This document shows positions 1 through 8,717 of a stretch of DNA of 64,000 nucleotides, piece by piece. Below the pieces are notes generated by a model. The model was not told the DNA's origin and ran no database searches. It saw only the letters and a list, made by a program, of their open reading frames with translations. A program made the position numbers and the translations under genes. The stretch is from Sphingomonas sp. Leaf339. GTDB taxonomy: Bacteria > Pseudomonadota > Alphaproteobacteria > Sphingomonadales > Sphingomonadaceae. The first letter of the stretch is position 1, and each line of letters starts with the position of its first letter. Location: assembly GCF_001426195.1 (NCBI RefSeq), contig NZ_LMRS01000012.1, forward strand, positions 124,001 to 188,000, in the 5' to 3' direction.

Positions 1-1
1 G

Positions 2-1972
2 TGGCATGCCGCGGGGACGTACCGCATCGCCGATGGGCGCGGCGGCGCCGGGGAGGCGCTGCAACGCTTCGCGCCGATCAGCAGCTGGTGGGACAACGGC
101 AACACCGACAAGTCGCGTCGCCTGATCTGGCCGATCAAGCAGAAATACGGCAGCGCACTGTCATGGGGCGACCTCATGGTGCTGACCGGCAACTGCGCCC
201 TCGAGATTATGGGCTTTCCGACCTACGGCTTTGCGGGCGGCCGCCAGGACGCGTGGGAAGCCGATTCGGCGACATATTGGGGTCCGGAAGTCTGGGATCC
301 GACCAACATCCAGTCGCCCGACAGCATGGTGAACCGCGACAAGCGCTGGCGTGGCCAGAACGGCGACGCCGATTACGCCCTTGAGAACCCGCTGGCCGCG
401 ACGCACCAGGCGCTGATCTACGTCAATCCCGAAGGTCCCTATGCCAATGGCGACCCGCTCGGATCGGCGCGCGACATCCGGATCGCCTTCACGCGCATGG
501 CGATGAACGACGAGGAGACCGTCGCGCTGATCGCCGGCGGCCATGCCTTCGGCAAGAGCCACGGGATGGTCCCGGCCGACCAAATCGGCATGCCGCCCGA
601 GATCGCCCCGATCGAGGCAATGGGTCTCGGCTGGCACAACCCGGTCGGCACCGGCGCGGGCGAATTCACGATGACCAACGGTATCGAAGGTAGCTGGACG
701 CCCGACCCGACTCAGTGGGACAACAGCTATCTCGAGAACCTGTTCAAGTTCGAGTGGGAGCAGACCAAGAGTCCGGCCGGCGCGACCCAGTGGACGCCGA
801 TCGATCCGTCGGCGCCCAAGACGCCCGACGCGCATGTGCAGGGTAAGATGCACCCGCTGATGATGATGACCAGCGATATCGCGTTGAAGCTCGATCCCGC
901 TTATCGCGCGGTGTGCGAGAAGTTCCTCGGCGATTTCGACGCGTTTACGCAGGCGTTTTCGAAGGCGTGGTACAAGCTGACCCACCGCGACATGGGGCCG
1001 CGCGAACGCTATCTGGGGCCCGAGCGGACGCTGGAGAACGACCTGTTGTGGCAGGATCCGATCCCGCCGCTCGATCACGATCCGATCGGCGAGGCGGATA
1101 TTGCCGCGCTCAAGCAGGCGATCATGGCCACTGGTCTGTCGGTGTCCGACTTGGTGTTCACCGCATTTTCCGCGGCGGCCACATATCGCAATAGCGACAA
1201 GCGCGGTGGCGCGAACGGCGCGCGGCTAGCCTTGTCGCCTCAGAAGGATTGGGCCGTCAACCGGCGGACAATCCCCGTCGTCGCCGCGCTGCGTGACGTC
1301 ATGGCGGATTTCAACGGTGCGCCGGGTCGTACGACCAAGGTCTCGTTGGCCGATCTGATCGTGCTGGGCGGGTGTGCCGCGGTCGAAAGGGCGGCCGCGG
1401 AGGCCGGACTTGATGTCGCGGTGCCGTTCACGCCGGGGCGACGCGATACGACCCAAGAGCTGACCGATATCGAGATGTTCAATTGGCTGAAGCCGGTCGT
1501 CGATGGGTTTCGCAATTATGTCGACGATCAGTTCGACACGATCGCCCGCGATGTCGCACCGGAAGAGCTGTTCCTCGACAAGGCGCAATTGCTTGCGCTG
1601 ACGGCGCCCGAATGGGTCGCGTTGATCGGCGGTCTACGCGCGATGGGGGCGAATTACGACAATTCGGCGAACGGCATCTTCACCGACCGCGTCGGCGTGC
1701 TGACCAACGACTTTTTTACCGTGCTGACGAGCATGGAGTTTGAGTGGAAGAAGACCGACGAAACCGGGATGGCGTTCTCGCTCAACGGTCGTACCACCGG
1801 GGACGTGCGGTTCACCGCCACGAGAAGTGATCTGATCTTCGGTTCCAACAGTCAGCTTCGCGCGGTGGCGGAGGTATACGCGAGTGGCGACGGGCATGCC
1901 CGGTTCGTCCGGGACTTCGTGGCCGTATGGGACAAGGTGATGATGCTCGATCGGTTCGACGTCCGAGGTTGA
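2..1972 (+). CDS. katG: Catalase-peroxidase KatG, 3' part
   Basis: Bifunctional haem catalase-peroxidase that removes hydrogen peroxide. The reading frame is open from base 2, and the first visible codons give WHAAGTYR, the distal haem Trp-His pair; the distal Arg and roughly the first 90-100 residues lie outside the window. About 656 residues are visible. The proximal haem ligand is the His in [10 protein letters not shown] (codon 542-544). The Tyr of YVNPEGP and the Met of FTRMAMND match the partners of the Met-Tyr-Trp crosslink of this family. The C-terminal second peroxidase-like domain is complete to the stop. A strong hairpin follows 35 bases after the stop. The ATG at 176 is internal and is not the start. 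Confidence 0.97.
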   Translation, partial: WHAAGTYRIADGRGGAGEALQRFAPISSWWDNGNTDKSRRLIWPIKQKYGSALSWGDLMVLTGNCALEIMGFPTYGFAGGRQDAWEADSATYWGPEVWDPTNIQSPDSMVNRDKRWRGQNGDADYALENPLAATHQALIYVNPEGPYANGDPLGSARDIRIAFTRMAMNDEETVALIAGGHAFGKSHGMVPADQIGMPPEIAPIEAMGLGWHNPVGTGAGEFTMTNGIEGSWTPDPTQWDNSYLENLFKFEWEQTKSPAGATQWTPIDPSAPKTPDAHVQGKMHPLMMMTSDIALKLDPAYRAVCEKFLGDFDAFTQAFSKAWYKLTHRDMGPRERYLGPERTLENDLLWQDPIPPLDHDPIGEADIAALKQAIMATGLSVSDLVFTAFSAAATYRNSDKRGGANGARLALSPQKDWAVNRRTIPVVAALRDVMADFNGAPGRTTKVSLADLIVLGGCAAVERAAAEAGLDVAVPFTPGRRDTTQELTDIEMFNWLKPVVDGFRNYVDDQFDTIARDVAPEELFLDKAQLLALTAPEWVALIGGLRAMGANYDNSANGIFTDRVGVLTNDFFTVLTSMEFEWKKTDETGMAFSLNGRTTGDVRFTATRSDLIFGSNSQLRAVAEVYASGDGHARFVRDFVAVWDKVMMLDRFDVRG

Positions 1973-2006
1973 ACAAGCATTGCCAATTGAGACATGTCCA
2001 AGCGAA

Positions 2007-2038
2007 GGGGGGGCAGATCTTATCGATCTGGCCCCCCC
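2007..2038 (+). terminator. katG terminator hairpin
   Basis: GGGGGGGCAGATC (2007-2019) pairs with GATCTGGCCCCCCC (2025-2038), a 13-bp stem with one bulged C and a 5-base loop, 35 bases after the katG stop. No long U run follows, so termination is inferred from stem strength and position. Confidence 0.6.
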
Positions 2039-2295
2039 GATTATCTGCCAAAGCGGGGTAGCCGATCATCCCAAGCGTTTCGTCGCGGCGGCGATCAACG
2101 TAAGGGGCCGCCGCAGAAGAGCAAAAATGCCAAGGCGTGGACAACCAGCATCAGCGAGGTGCTAACCGGACCGGCAGAATAACGTTTGAAGGTCCATATG
2201 TCACAAAAGCTGCCCCGCAACTTATGGTCATGTTGCAACGACGAATCGAAGTCGCTCATTTGATCGAAACGCCGCGAGCACAAAGACCAGAGATA

Positions 2296-2319
2296 GGGAG
2301 GGACCCCCAGGCCCCTCCC
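2296..2319 (-). terminator. TonB receptor terminator hairpin
   Basis: On the minus strand GGGAGGG (from 2319) pairs with CCCTCCC (to 2296) just after the receptor stop at 2328. The stem is 7 bp of GC-rich sequence, and the following bases are only moderately T-rich. Confidence 0.5.
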
Positions 2320-2327
2320 ACGTGCGA

Positions 2328-5111
2328 TCAGAAGTTCACCGCAGCCCGTGCATAGAGGAAGCGACCGTTGAAGCCGAATGGCGAGAACCCGCTGTACGGC
2401 AGGAACTGATAGGTCGCGGGATAGCTGCCCCCGACACTCGTCGGCCGCGGGCCGAATGGGCGACGATCGGGATAGATGTCGAATGCGTTATCGACGCCAA
2501 GCGTCAGCTGCACACTCTGCAATTCGTAACTCAGCGAGAAGTCGGTGATCCACTTCGGCCGCAGCCGCTGATCGTCGGGTCCCAAAGCCGTCAGGCTCGT
2601 CGCATCCGCTCCAAGGGGCGCGGTCGTCTCTGGTGAGATGACAGAACCGTAACGCGTCGTCCGTGCCGATACGCCGACGCCGGCAATTTTCCCGTCGGTA
2701 GCGAAAACGGCCTTCGTCCGCGGCTGACCACGCTCGAACCGAATACCCTCGACGCGGCCAAACAGCACCAGGCCGGGAATCTGAGCGAGCGGGCCAAGGT
2801 TGTTCAGACGCTTGTCGATCTTGTTCTGCGTGTAGTTATACGCCGCAGAGAGATTCCACGCACCCAGGCCGCCCAGATTGGCCCGATAGGTGGCCACTGC
2901 ATCGACCCCCTGCGTCGTCGTGTCGAGACCATTGATGAAGAAGCGGGCGGCGCCGACGTTGCTGAAGCCGTTGCTGGTCAGCACGGCCTGCACGGCGGCA
3001 TTCTGCGCAGCGGTGCCGACACCGGCCGCGCCGAGATTTTCCGACAGCACCACGCGGTCCGTGATCTTGATCCGGAAATAATCGACCGTCAGGTTGAAAC
3101 CGCGGAAGGGGTTGAACGTCGCGCCACCCGATAGATTGAACGATTTCTCAGGATCGAGCGGTTGTGATCCGAGTGCGCGAGCAACGGGGCTGCTGACCGG
3201 CACCGTGGATACGTCGACCGGCACACCGGCGAGGAAGTTGGTCGACGTGGTCGTGAAGAACTGCTGATGCAGTGATGGCGCACGGAAACCGTTCGACACC
3301 GACCCGCGCAACGCGAAGCCCTCCACAAATTCATAGCGCAAGGCGAGCTTGCCGTTCAGCGTGTCGCCAAAGTCGCTGTAATGCTCATAACGGCCCGCTG
3401 CGGTGGCGGTGAGACCAGTGAACAGGTCGGCGTCGAACTCGACATAACCGGCGAAACTGTCGCGGTTCACGTTGGTGCGTGCTGAGACGGGTAGGCCGCC
3501 AAACCCCTGCGCACCCGCTGCGGCGGCGCGACCGGGGAAGGAACAGATCCCGTTGGCGAAGACGCCGCCAAGCACGGTGCAATTCCCAGCTGTCGTTGCC
3601 CGCGCCGGAGTAAACAGCGGCCCGGTCAGATATGACTGGGGATCGCCAGGACGGATCTGATAGATCTCATGGCGATATTCGCCACCGAACGCGAACGACA
3701 GTGGCCCCGCAAGCCCGACGTCGAACTGGCGTGACAGATCGGCATTGGCGAGGATTTGCGAGAAGGAGAGACCGCCGGCATCGAATGAGCCCTGGCTCTG
3801 AGGCCCGAATGAGACGTTGACGCTGTTCTCTGTTCGGTAGTTCAGCTCGTTGCGCCCGAAGCCCAACGAGAAATCACCCTTAAAACCCGCAACGTCAGCT
3901 CGAATGCCGCTGGTCGCCGACATGTCGTCGATATTCGACTGGATTTTGGGCAGATAGCCATCAGGCGTCAGGCCGACGAAATTTGCATTGGTTGGCACGG
4001 TGCCAGGCGTCAGCGTCGAGAAGTCACGATTGGTCGCGGCCGATTGCTGACGGAAGTTCGCCGCTGACAAGCCGTCGCGGTGGCCATAGGTGAAGAAGCC
4101 ATAGAATTCGGCGTTGCCCAGCGGCATACCTGTGTTGATGAGGAAGTTGAAATCCTCCGTCTTGGCATCGCCGTAACGGAAATCGAGTCGATCAAACGTC
4201 GCCTCGCGCGCGTCGAACGTTGTCGTGGTCGGGCGGATGTAATTGGGCCGTAGATCGTAACCCTGCCGATTGGTGAAGTTGCGGTCGCGATATTCGCCGG
4301 TAAAATTGAAAAAGCCGCCATCGCCAATGGGGAGGCCGACATTGACGCCGAACGTCGTATATCCACCGTCACGTGCCTTGCGCTCACCCGAGCTGTTCGC
4401 CTGGAGATAGCGGGTATCCGCGGTCCCAAGAGCCGGTTGGCCACCTGACGTCACCAGACCATCGAAGTCGGACACCCCGTCCAAGGTGGTGACATATTTC
4501 CCGTAGCTGACCTGCGCACGCCCACCCGAGCTTGCGGTCTTCAACTGCACGTTGATCACACCGGCGATCGCGTCCGACCCATATTGCGACGAGGCGCCGT
4601 CACGCAGCACTTCGATCCGTTGAATCGCCAGCGCCGGGATCATGTTCATATCCACCGCCGCAGCGCCGCGACCGACCGTTCCATTGATGTTGAGGAGCGC
4701 CGAGACATGACGGCGCTTGCCGTTCAGCAGCACCAGCGTCTGGTCGGGGTTCAGGCCACGCAGCGTCGCGGGGCGGGTGACGTCGGAACCGTCGGCGATC
4801 GAAGGCTGCGGGAAGTTGAAGGAAGGTATGAGCTGATTGAGCGTCTTGTTAAGCTCGCCCGTCCCTGAAGCCTGCAGCGCGCTTTCGGAAATCACGTCGA
4901 TCGGCACCGGGCTATCGGAAACGGTACGATTGGCGACACGGCTGCCAATGACAACGATCTGACTGCCGGCGTCAGCCTCTGGAGCGACCTGCGCGTCGGC
5001 AGTTGTCTCCTGACTGGGTGCCGACTGGATCGTCTGTGCCGCGGCAGGCGCTCCGAGCGCCATTGCTGACACGGACAACGACAGGCCCGCAATAAATTTG
5101 CCGTGCTTCAT
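2328..5111 (-). CDS. TonB-dependent outer-membrane receptor
   Basis: Outer-membrane beta-barrel that takes up a scarce substrate using TonB energy; the substrate cannot be told from sequence. The start is ATG at 5111 (MKHGKFIAGLS), with GGGGG 6-7 bases upstream; an upstream in-frame extension to 5291 has no signal peptide and is rejected. The 927-residue protein has a signal peptide ending near APAAAQ, a plug domain (roughly residues 50-170, with QIVVIGSR and the typical IEVLRDGASSQYGSDAIAGVINV region) and a long barrel ending in Phe, the usual Bam recognition residue. No regulator or transporter partner lies beside it. The neighbour at 5329 is divergent. Confidence 0.93.
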   Translation of the reverse strand: MKHGKFIAGLSLSVSAMALGAPAAAQTIQSAPSQETTADAQVAPEADAGSQIVVIGSRVANRTVSDSPVPIDVISESALQASGTGELNKTLNQLIPSFNFPQPSIADGSDVTRPATLRGLNPDQTLVLLNGKRRHVSALLNINGTVGRGAAAVDMNMIPALAIQRIEVLRDGASSQYGSDAIAGVINVQLKTASSGGRAQVSYGKYVTTLDGVSDFDGLVTSGGQPALGTADTRYLQANSSGERKARDGGYTTFGVNVGLPIGDGGFFNFTGEYRDRNFTNRQGYDLRPNYIRPTTTTFDAREATFDRLDFRYGDAKTEDFNFLINTGMPLGNAEFYGFFTYGHRDGLSAANFRQQSAATNRDFSTLTPGTVPTNANFVGLTPDGYLPKIQSNIDDMSATSGIRADVAGFKGDFSLGFGRNELNYRTENSVNVSFGPQSQGSFDAGGLSFSQILANADLSRQFDVGLAGPLSFAFGGEYRHEIYQIRPGDPQSYLTGPLFTPARATTAGNCTVLGGVFANGICSFPGRAAAAGAQGFGGLPVSARTNVNRDSFAGYVEFDADLFTGLTATAAGRYEHYSDFGDTLNGKLALRYEFVEGFALRGSVSNGFRAPSLHQQFFTTTSTNFLAGVPVDVSTVPVSSPVARALGSQPLDPEKSFNLSGGATFNPFRGFNLTVDYFRIKITDRVVLSENLGAAGVGTAAQNAAVQAVLTSNGFSNVGAARFFINGLDTTTQGVDAVATYRANLGGLGAWNLSAAYNYTQNKIDKRLNNLGPLAQIPGLVLFGRVEGIRFERGQPRTKAVFATDGKIAGVGVSARTTRYGSVISPETTAPLGADATSLTALGPDDQRLRPKWITDFSLSYELQSVQLTLGVDNAFDIYPDRRPFGPRPTSVGGSYPATYQFLPYSGFSPFGFNGRFLYARAAVNF

Positions 5112-5328
5112 GAATTTCCCCCTGTTCCGAGCAGCTTCCCACTGCTCGATCCAACGACACCTTATGAGGATTGCGTTGGCCGACAAGGCGACGGCGCCGA
5201 TGTCACTCTTTTGGTTTTGTATTGTTGCGGGGTTGCAACAGAGGTGGCGCCTGACTGAAGTCAGCCACTCGATAGGCGCTCTGGCGACCATCCATTGCTT
5301 TTTGCGTCATCAACGCGGAGTGAGCGGC

Positions 5329-5670
5329 ATGCCCCATGCCAGCAACATCGTCTACTGCGACGGACCCGACAGCCCACACGCCTTCGACATCGTGCCGCTC
5401 CAGCCGCGCAATGGCAGCCTCGATGCAAAATGCCCGGTATGTGGCGGCCGTGGCCAGTGGAATACCGAGATCGATCTCGTGAGTTTCCGGTGTAAGCGGA
5501 CGGTGTGCGACCGGTGCGACGGCGCTGGCTGGATCGAAACCGGCAACGATCCGATCGCCATCCCAGACATCGAGATGACGGCAGATGGACACCCGCAGTG
5601 GACGATCCGATATGAGCCCAGCGAAGGCAGTTCTGTCGATCCCGTCAAGCCGGGCCTAGCCAACCCCTGA
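5329..5670 (+). CDS. Small protein with paired CxxCxGxG zinc-finger motifs
   Basis: A 113-residue protein of unknown job. The ATG at 5329 has GGAG at 5317-5320, which decides the start over an upstream extension. It carries CPVCGGRG and, about 27 residues on, CDRCDGAG, the two halves of a DnaJ-type zinc finger, but no J domain. The N-terminus is HASNIVYCDGPDSPH and the C-terminus is acidic to neutral. It is transcribed away from the TonB receptor and convergently with the SRAP gene. It may bind zinc and a protein or nucleic-acid partner; that is inference from the motif only. Confidence 0.7.
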   Translation: MPHASNIVYCDGPDSPHAFDIVPLQPRNGSLDAKCPVCGGRGQWNTEIDLVSFRCKRTVCDRCDGAGWIETGNDPIAIPDIEMTADGHPQWTIRYEPSEGSSVDPVKPGLANP

Positions 5671-5692
5671 TCGCACCTGTCGATAAGCGCTT

Positions 5693-6352
5693 TTACAGGA
5701 GCGTCGCCACAGTCTCTCGGGTCGGGAACACCGGTCCCCGCACTGTCATCCGATTGGCCGGGTATGGCCGCTGCAGCGCCACCGCATCGTCATAGTCGCC
5801 GGTCAGCCAGTGATCCTGATCGGTCGGCGCCAGAATGGTGATCATCGCCTTCGGATGGATCGGCTGGACCAGCTTGTTGGCATCGCAAGTCACCATGGCG
5901 AAATAGCGTTGATCCCCAACCTGCCGCCAGAACCCGGCGACCGCGAACACCGGCTGGTCGGTAACGGCGAACCACATCTCGCCCTTGATCGGCTTCCTGC
6001 CGTCGCCGAGATCGGATGGCTTGCGCGCCCATTCGCAGAACTCGGTCAGAGGGATCAGGCAGCGGTTGGCTGGGTCTGCGACCAGGGAGCGCCACTGCGG
6101 CAGGTGGAGGCTGCGGACATTGGTCTGCGCCACCTTGCGACCGTCTTGTTTCGCCTGTCCCGCCAGAACGTCCCATTCCATGACGTCAATCCCGCGACGG
6201 CCAGCGTCGTTGCGCACGACATAGGCGCGTCCGAACGGGCGTAGCTCTTTCGGATCGAAACGATTGTCCATCGGCTTATCGACCAGCCAGTCAGCTGCAA
6301 ACGTCTCGCGGATCGTCTCTGGCTCACTGCTAAGCCGGGCACGGTTACACAT
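5693..6352 (-). CDS. SRAP (YedK/HMCES-like) abasic-site crosslinking protein
   Basis: SOS-response-associated peptidase family member. YedK and HMCES use the N-terminal Cys to form a thiazolidine crosslink with abasic sites in single-stranded DNA. At 219 residues it has the family length. Visible hallmarks are MCNR with Cys2, the Asn of NVRS, the Glu of PLTEFCEW and the His of HPKAM. The usual motif is NARSE; here it is NVRSL, but the Asn is kept. The start at 6352 directly abuts the stop of the upstream small gene, so it is the last gene of a three-gene minus-strand operon. No classical alphaproteobacterial LexA site (GAAC-N7-GAAC) was found upstream. Confidence 0.93.
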   Translation of the reverse strand: MCNRARLSSEPETIRETFAADWLVDKPMDNRFDPKELRPFGRAYVVRNDAGRRGIDVMEWDVLAGQAKQDGRKVAQTNVRSLHLPQWRSLVADPANRCLIPLTEFCEWARKPSDLGDGRKPIKGEMWFAVTDQPVFAVAGFWRQVGDQRYFAMVTCDANKLVQPIHPKAMITILAPTDQDHWLTGDYDDAVALQRPYPANRMTVRGPVFPTRETVATLL

Positions 6353-6538
6353 CTACTGGGTCGTCCCGTTACGAAGTTGGTCGTACCGCTGGATGACCTC
6401 CCGCCGCCGGACGACGTCTGCCATATTCCTCGCCCTTGCCAGCGTCACGCACGGCTTGGTCACGAATGCGGCCAGAGCGTCACCGTGCTGTTTTATAACC
6501 GCAAGCGCCTCAGCCCATCGCTCGTGCTCTGGTGTCAT
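6353..6538 (-). CDS. Small hypothetical protein, DUF6961-like
   Basis: A 61-residue protein starting MTPEHERWAEALAVIKQHGDA. The pattern W-x-x-A-L-x-x-x-x-x-HGD with a basic second half resembles the short DUF6961-type proteins common in sphingomonads; this match is from memory and not certain. It lies between two genes with no gap: its stop abuts the SRAP start, and its ATG lies two bases after the upstream stop. Translation is therefore probably coupled. Function is unknown. Confidence 0.65.
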   Translation of the reverse strand: MTPEHERWAEALAVIKQHGDALAAFVTKPCVTLARARNMADVVRRREVIQRYDQLRNGTTQ

Positions 6539-6540
6539 CG

Positions 6541-6726
6541 TCAGGCAAGGTCGCCCAGTTGCTCGATCACCGCATCTTCAGCCGTAGGCGGCGCCGCCGC
6601 GGCGATGAGTGCCAACAGGTTGTCGGCCGAAAAACCGGTCTGATCGTCGATGACGTCGCCCGGCTTTAGCGTAGCGGCAAATGCGCGTGCGTGCGCGAGA
6701 GCGGTGGGGAGCGAGTCAATGTCCAT
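6541..6726 (-). CDS. Small hypothetical protein, first gene of SRAP operon
   Basis: A 61-residue protein (MDIDSLPTALAHARAF...), probably starting at ATG 6726; a longer version from 6777 is possible, but its extra residues look non-coding. The ribosome site is weak (AAAGACAG). It has an acidic, Ala-rich helical composition with the sequence KPGDVIDDQTGFSADNLLALIAAA and no cysteine or membrane segment. The stop is two bases before the next ATG. I do not recognise the family. Its place ahead of a DNA-repair gene suggests a linked role, which is inference. Confidence 0.55.
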   Translation of the reverse strand: MDIDSLPTALAHARAFAATLKPGDVIDDQTGFSADNLLALIAAAAPPTAEDAVIEQLGDLA

Positions 6727-6810
6727 AGCACTGTCTTTAGCCCAGCTAGCCGCCAGCATATACACGTTTACGCGCAAACCCTTTGCGTAGCCTCAACGTC
6801 GCGAGGTCAC

Positions 6811-6833
6811 GTTTCACGGAACGGGCATTTCGT
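6811..6833 (+). repeat. 23-bp direct repeat, copy 1
   Basis: The copy begins GTTTCACGGAACGGGC. It agrees with 7288-7310 at 19 of 23 positions. It is also partly repeated locally, since TTTCACGGAAC (6812-6822) resembles TTTCGTGGAAC (6828-6838). Role unknown. Confidence 0.5.
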
Positions 6834-6846
6834 GGAACAGAAGATG

Positions 6847-6935
6847 AAAAAGGGCCGCTGAATGGCGATCAGCGGCCCATGTCGACTGCGATGCTAAAGG
6901 GGGGAAAAAACATCGCAGGCCATGACAACGACAGT
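6847..6935 (-). ncRNA. Candidate small RNA or leader with C-rich loop and intrinsic terminator
   Basis: On the minus strand, a first hairpin with perfect stem CTGCGATG/CATCGCAG (6911-6918 with 6886-6893) exposes a loop of six T, six C and three T. A second hairpin has a perfect 10-bp stem GGGCCGCTGA/TCAGCGGCCC (6869-6878 with 6852-6861) followed by TTTTT (6851-6847), a textbook intrinsic terminator. A TTGACG (6970-6965) about 19 bases from GGTAAG (6945-6940) could be a weak promoter giving an RNA of about 85-90 nt. The C/U-rich loop could pair with purine-rich ribosome sites. It could instead be an attenuated leader of the SRAP operon, which starts about 120 bases downstream. Confidence 0.5.
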
Positions 6936-7036
6936 CCTGCTTACCGGTTCCAAAACGCAGTGAACGTCAAGCGAAAGGGGCCGATGGTTTTCTGACCACA
7001 GACCCCCGCCTCGCCAGAAAAAACGAGGGAGAAACA

Positions 7037-7231
7037 TCAGGTGTAGCGAACCAATGAATGGCGACAACGGTCGTGGACAGGCGTACCGATCATGCCGAAT
7101 CCTACCAGCATCATCGCCCAAGTGCCGCGTGGCGCCGCAGCCGCATCGAGATCAAGTTTGGCAGGCCAAAGGACTGGCGCCCCGTCGCGACCCGCTATGA
7201 CCGGTGCCTTACGGTCCGTCTTCTCCGCCAT
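7037..7231 (-). pseudogene. Remnant of a PEP-CTERM protein C-terminus
   Basis: The 64-residue frame ends APRGTWAMMLVGFGMIG followed by a basic tail and VRYT. This closely matches the PEP-CTERM sorting tail, normally PEP, then W-A-M-M-L-x-G-F-G, then an Arg-rich end. The PEP tripeptide is missing (APRG in its place), the Arg cluster is eroded (DRCRH), and there is no secreted domain or signal peptide ahead of it; the frame starts MAEKTDRK with no convincing ribosome site. I read it as the decayed 3' end of a deleted PEP-CTERM gene. Compare the intact gene at 24226-25041. Confidence 0.55.
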
Positions 7232-7287
7232 GCTCTCGCGGCCGTCATCATCTTCTGGCTAGGGTCCTGACCATAACGAGGTCTAGC

Positions 7288-7310
7288 GTTTTACGGAACG
7301 CGCAATGCGT
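7288..7310 (+). repeat. 23-bp direct repeat, copy 2
   Basis: The copy begins GTTTTACGGAACGCGC and is 19/23 identical to 6811-6833 in the same orientation, 477 bases apart. The two copies bracket the sRNA candidate and the PEP-CTERM remnant. Confidence 0.5.
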
Positions 7311-7437
7311 CCGCGCACCTCTATCGCAAGACGAAGGATGCTTCGGAATTCAAAACAGGATCGTTGTCTATTTGGCACTCAGCGTTCGAACCCTCGATAA
7401 GGTGTTGCGCTGAAATGCTGATATGACCGAGAAGAAA

Positions 7438-7513
<76 letters not shown>

Positions 7514-7607
7514 ATACCGGGCAGCGAGTAAGGCGCTTGGTGGGCGCCGCCGCATCGGGGAAGCGCGCTGTTAACATCGTGGGCCGGCCGCGCAACCCCT
7601 TTTTTAT

Positions 7608-8717
7608 CTACCAGCGGGCGCGGCGACGATTTTCGCGGTCGATCGACATCAGGATACCCAGGCACAACAGCACCGTCATCTGCGCCGAGCTGCCGAAGCT
7701 GACCAGCGGCAGGGGAATGCCGACGACCGGCGCCAGCCCCATCACCATCATCAGATTGATCGCCACGTAAAAGAAGATCGTCGAGGCGAGGCCAGCGGCG
7801 GTCAGGCGAGCAAAGCGGCCCTCCGATGCCTGCGCCACCTCGATCCCCCAGCGGATCACCAGCATGAAGGCGAGGATCAGCAGGCATCCGCCGACCAGCC
7901 CCCATTCCTCGGCCATCGTCGCGAAGACGAAATCCGTATGCCCCTCGGGCAGATAATCCAGGTGGCTCTGCGTTCCCTGCATGAAGCCCTTGCCCCATAT
8001 CCCACCGGAGCCGATTGCGATCTTCGACTGGCTGATGTGGTAACCGGTGCCGAGCGGATCGCTTTCGGGATCGAGGAAGATCAGGATGCGATTGCGCTGG
8101 TAATCGTGAAGCAGGAAATTGACCGCCAGCGGGATCGATACCGCCGCCGCCAGCCCACCGCCGATGAACAGGCGCAGCGGGATCCCGGCCAGGAACATTA
8201 CCGTCGCGCCGCCCGCACAGATCATCAGGCCGGTGCCCAGATCAGGCTGCATCATCACCAGCGCCGCCGGCACGCCGATCAGGATTGCCGCCGGCCAGAT
8301 CGCACCGAACCGCCGCGTCTCGCCTGGCGGCAACAGGTCATAGAAGCGCGCACACGCCAGCACGATCGCCGGCTTCATGAATTCCGACGGCTGCAGCCGG
8401 ATGAACCCCAGATCGAGCCATCGCTGCGATCCGCCCGATACCTTGCCGAGCAATTCCACCGCCAGCAGCGACACGACGATGATCGCATAGGTCGGCAGCG
8501 CGCCGGTCTTCCATATCCGGATAGGCACATAAGACAGCGTCAGCGCCGCCCCCAACAGGACGAAGAAGCGGATACCCTGTGACAGCGCCCAAGGCCGTAC
8601 CGAGCCGCCAGCGGCCGAATACAGCACCACCTGCCCGAAACAGGCGATCGCCAGTACCAGCAGGATCACCCGCCACGGCAGGCGGGCGATGGGTTCGGGC
8701 AGCAGGCTTGCACTCAA
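7608..8717 (-). CDS. rodA: Rod-shape peptidoglycan glycosyltransferase RodA
   Basis: SEDS-family inner-membrane glycosyltransferase that polymerises lipid II with PBP2 during elongation. The 369-residue polytopic protein has family signatures LQPSEFMKPA, QPDLGTG, GKGFMQGTQSHLDYLPEGHTDF and the C-terminal PLPLVSFGSS. The start appears to be TTG at 8717, overlapping the PBP2 stop as TTGA, with GGAG about 8 bases upstream and no better ATG nearby. It is the last gene of the mreBCD-mrdA-rodA operon. tRNA-Lys follows 94 bases beyond. Confidence 0.96.
   Translation of the reverse strand: MSASLLPEPIARLPWRVILLVLAIACFGQVVLYSAAGGSVRPWALSQGIRFFVLLGAALTLSYVPIRIWKTGALPTYAIIVVSLLAVELLGKVSGGSQRWLDLGFIRLQPSEFMKPAIVLACARFYDLLPPGETRRFGAIWPAAILIGVPAALVMMQPDLGTGLMICAGGATVMFLAGIPLRLFIGGGLAAAVSIPLAVNFLLHDYQRNRILIFLDPESDPLGTGYHISQSKIAIGSGGIWGKGFMQGTQSHLDYLPEGHTDFVFATMAEEWGLVGGCLLILAFMLVIRWGIEVAQASEGRFARLTAAGLASTIFFYVAINLMMVMGLAPVVGIPLPLVSFGSSAQMTVLLCLGILMSIDRENRRRARW

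Larger units (their letters stand above)
1973..2327. other. Intergenic region between katG and TonB receptor
   Basis: This 355-base gap between convergent genes holds one hairpin facing each way (2007-2038 and 2296-2319). A 62-codon frame at 1994-2182 is Arg/Lys/Gly-rich, starts inside the katG terminator stem region, and matches no family I know. I do not call it a gene. Confidence 0.6.
6727..7437. other. Gene-poor region with sRNA candidate, repeat and PEP-CTERM remnant
   Basis: This 711-base stretch has no convincing intact gene. From low to high coordinates it holds a small dyad (GCAAA at 6774-6778, TTTGC at 6782-6786) upstream of the SRAP operon, the first copy of a 23-bp direct repeat (6811-6833), a minus-strand terminator plus a second hairpin (6847-6918), the end of a PEP-CTERM-like reading frame (7037-7231, minus), and the second repeat copy (7288-7310). 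Nothing recognisable lies in 7311-7437 before tRNA-Lys. Confidence 0.65.

Noticed and set aside
1..384. 127-codon plus-strand frame at the left edge
   Set aside because: It is out of frame with katG, whose correct frame is open from base 2 and encodes recognisable haem-site motifs across the same bases.
1994..2182. 62-codon plus-strand frame after katG
   Set aside because: It begins in the terminator region and has very basic low-complexity sequence, no ribosome site and no known family.
6812..6838. SOS (LexA) box upstream of the SRAP operon
   Set aside because: Two GAAC elements are present but separated by 12 bases, not the 7 of the alphaproteobacterial LexA site.
6894..7121. 75-codon minus-strand frame (MGDDAGRIRHD...)
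   Set aside because: It overlaps the PEP-CTERM remnant in another frame and covers the sRNA promoter region; no coding features.
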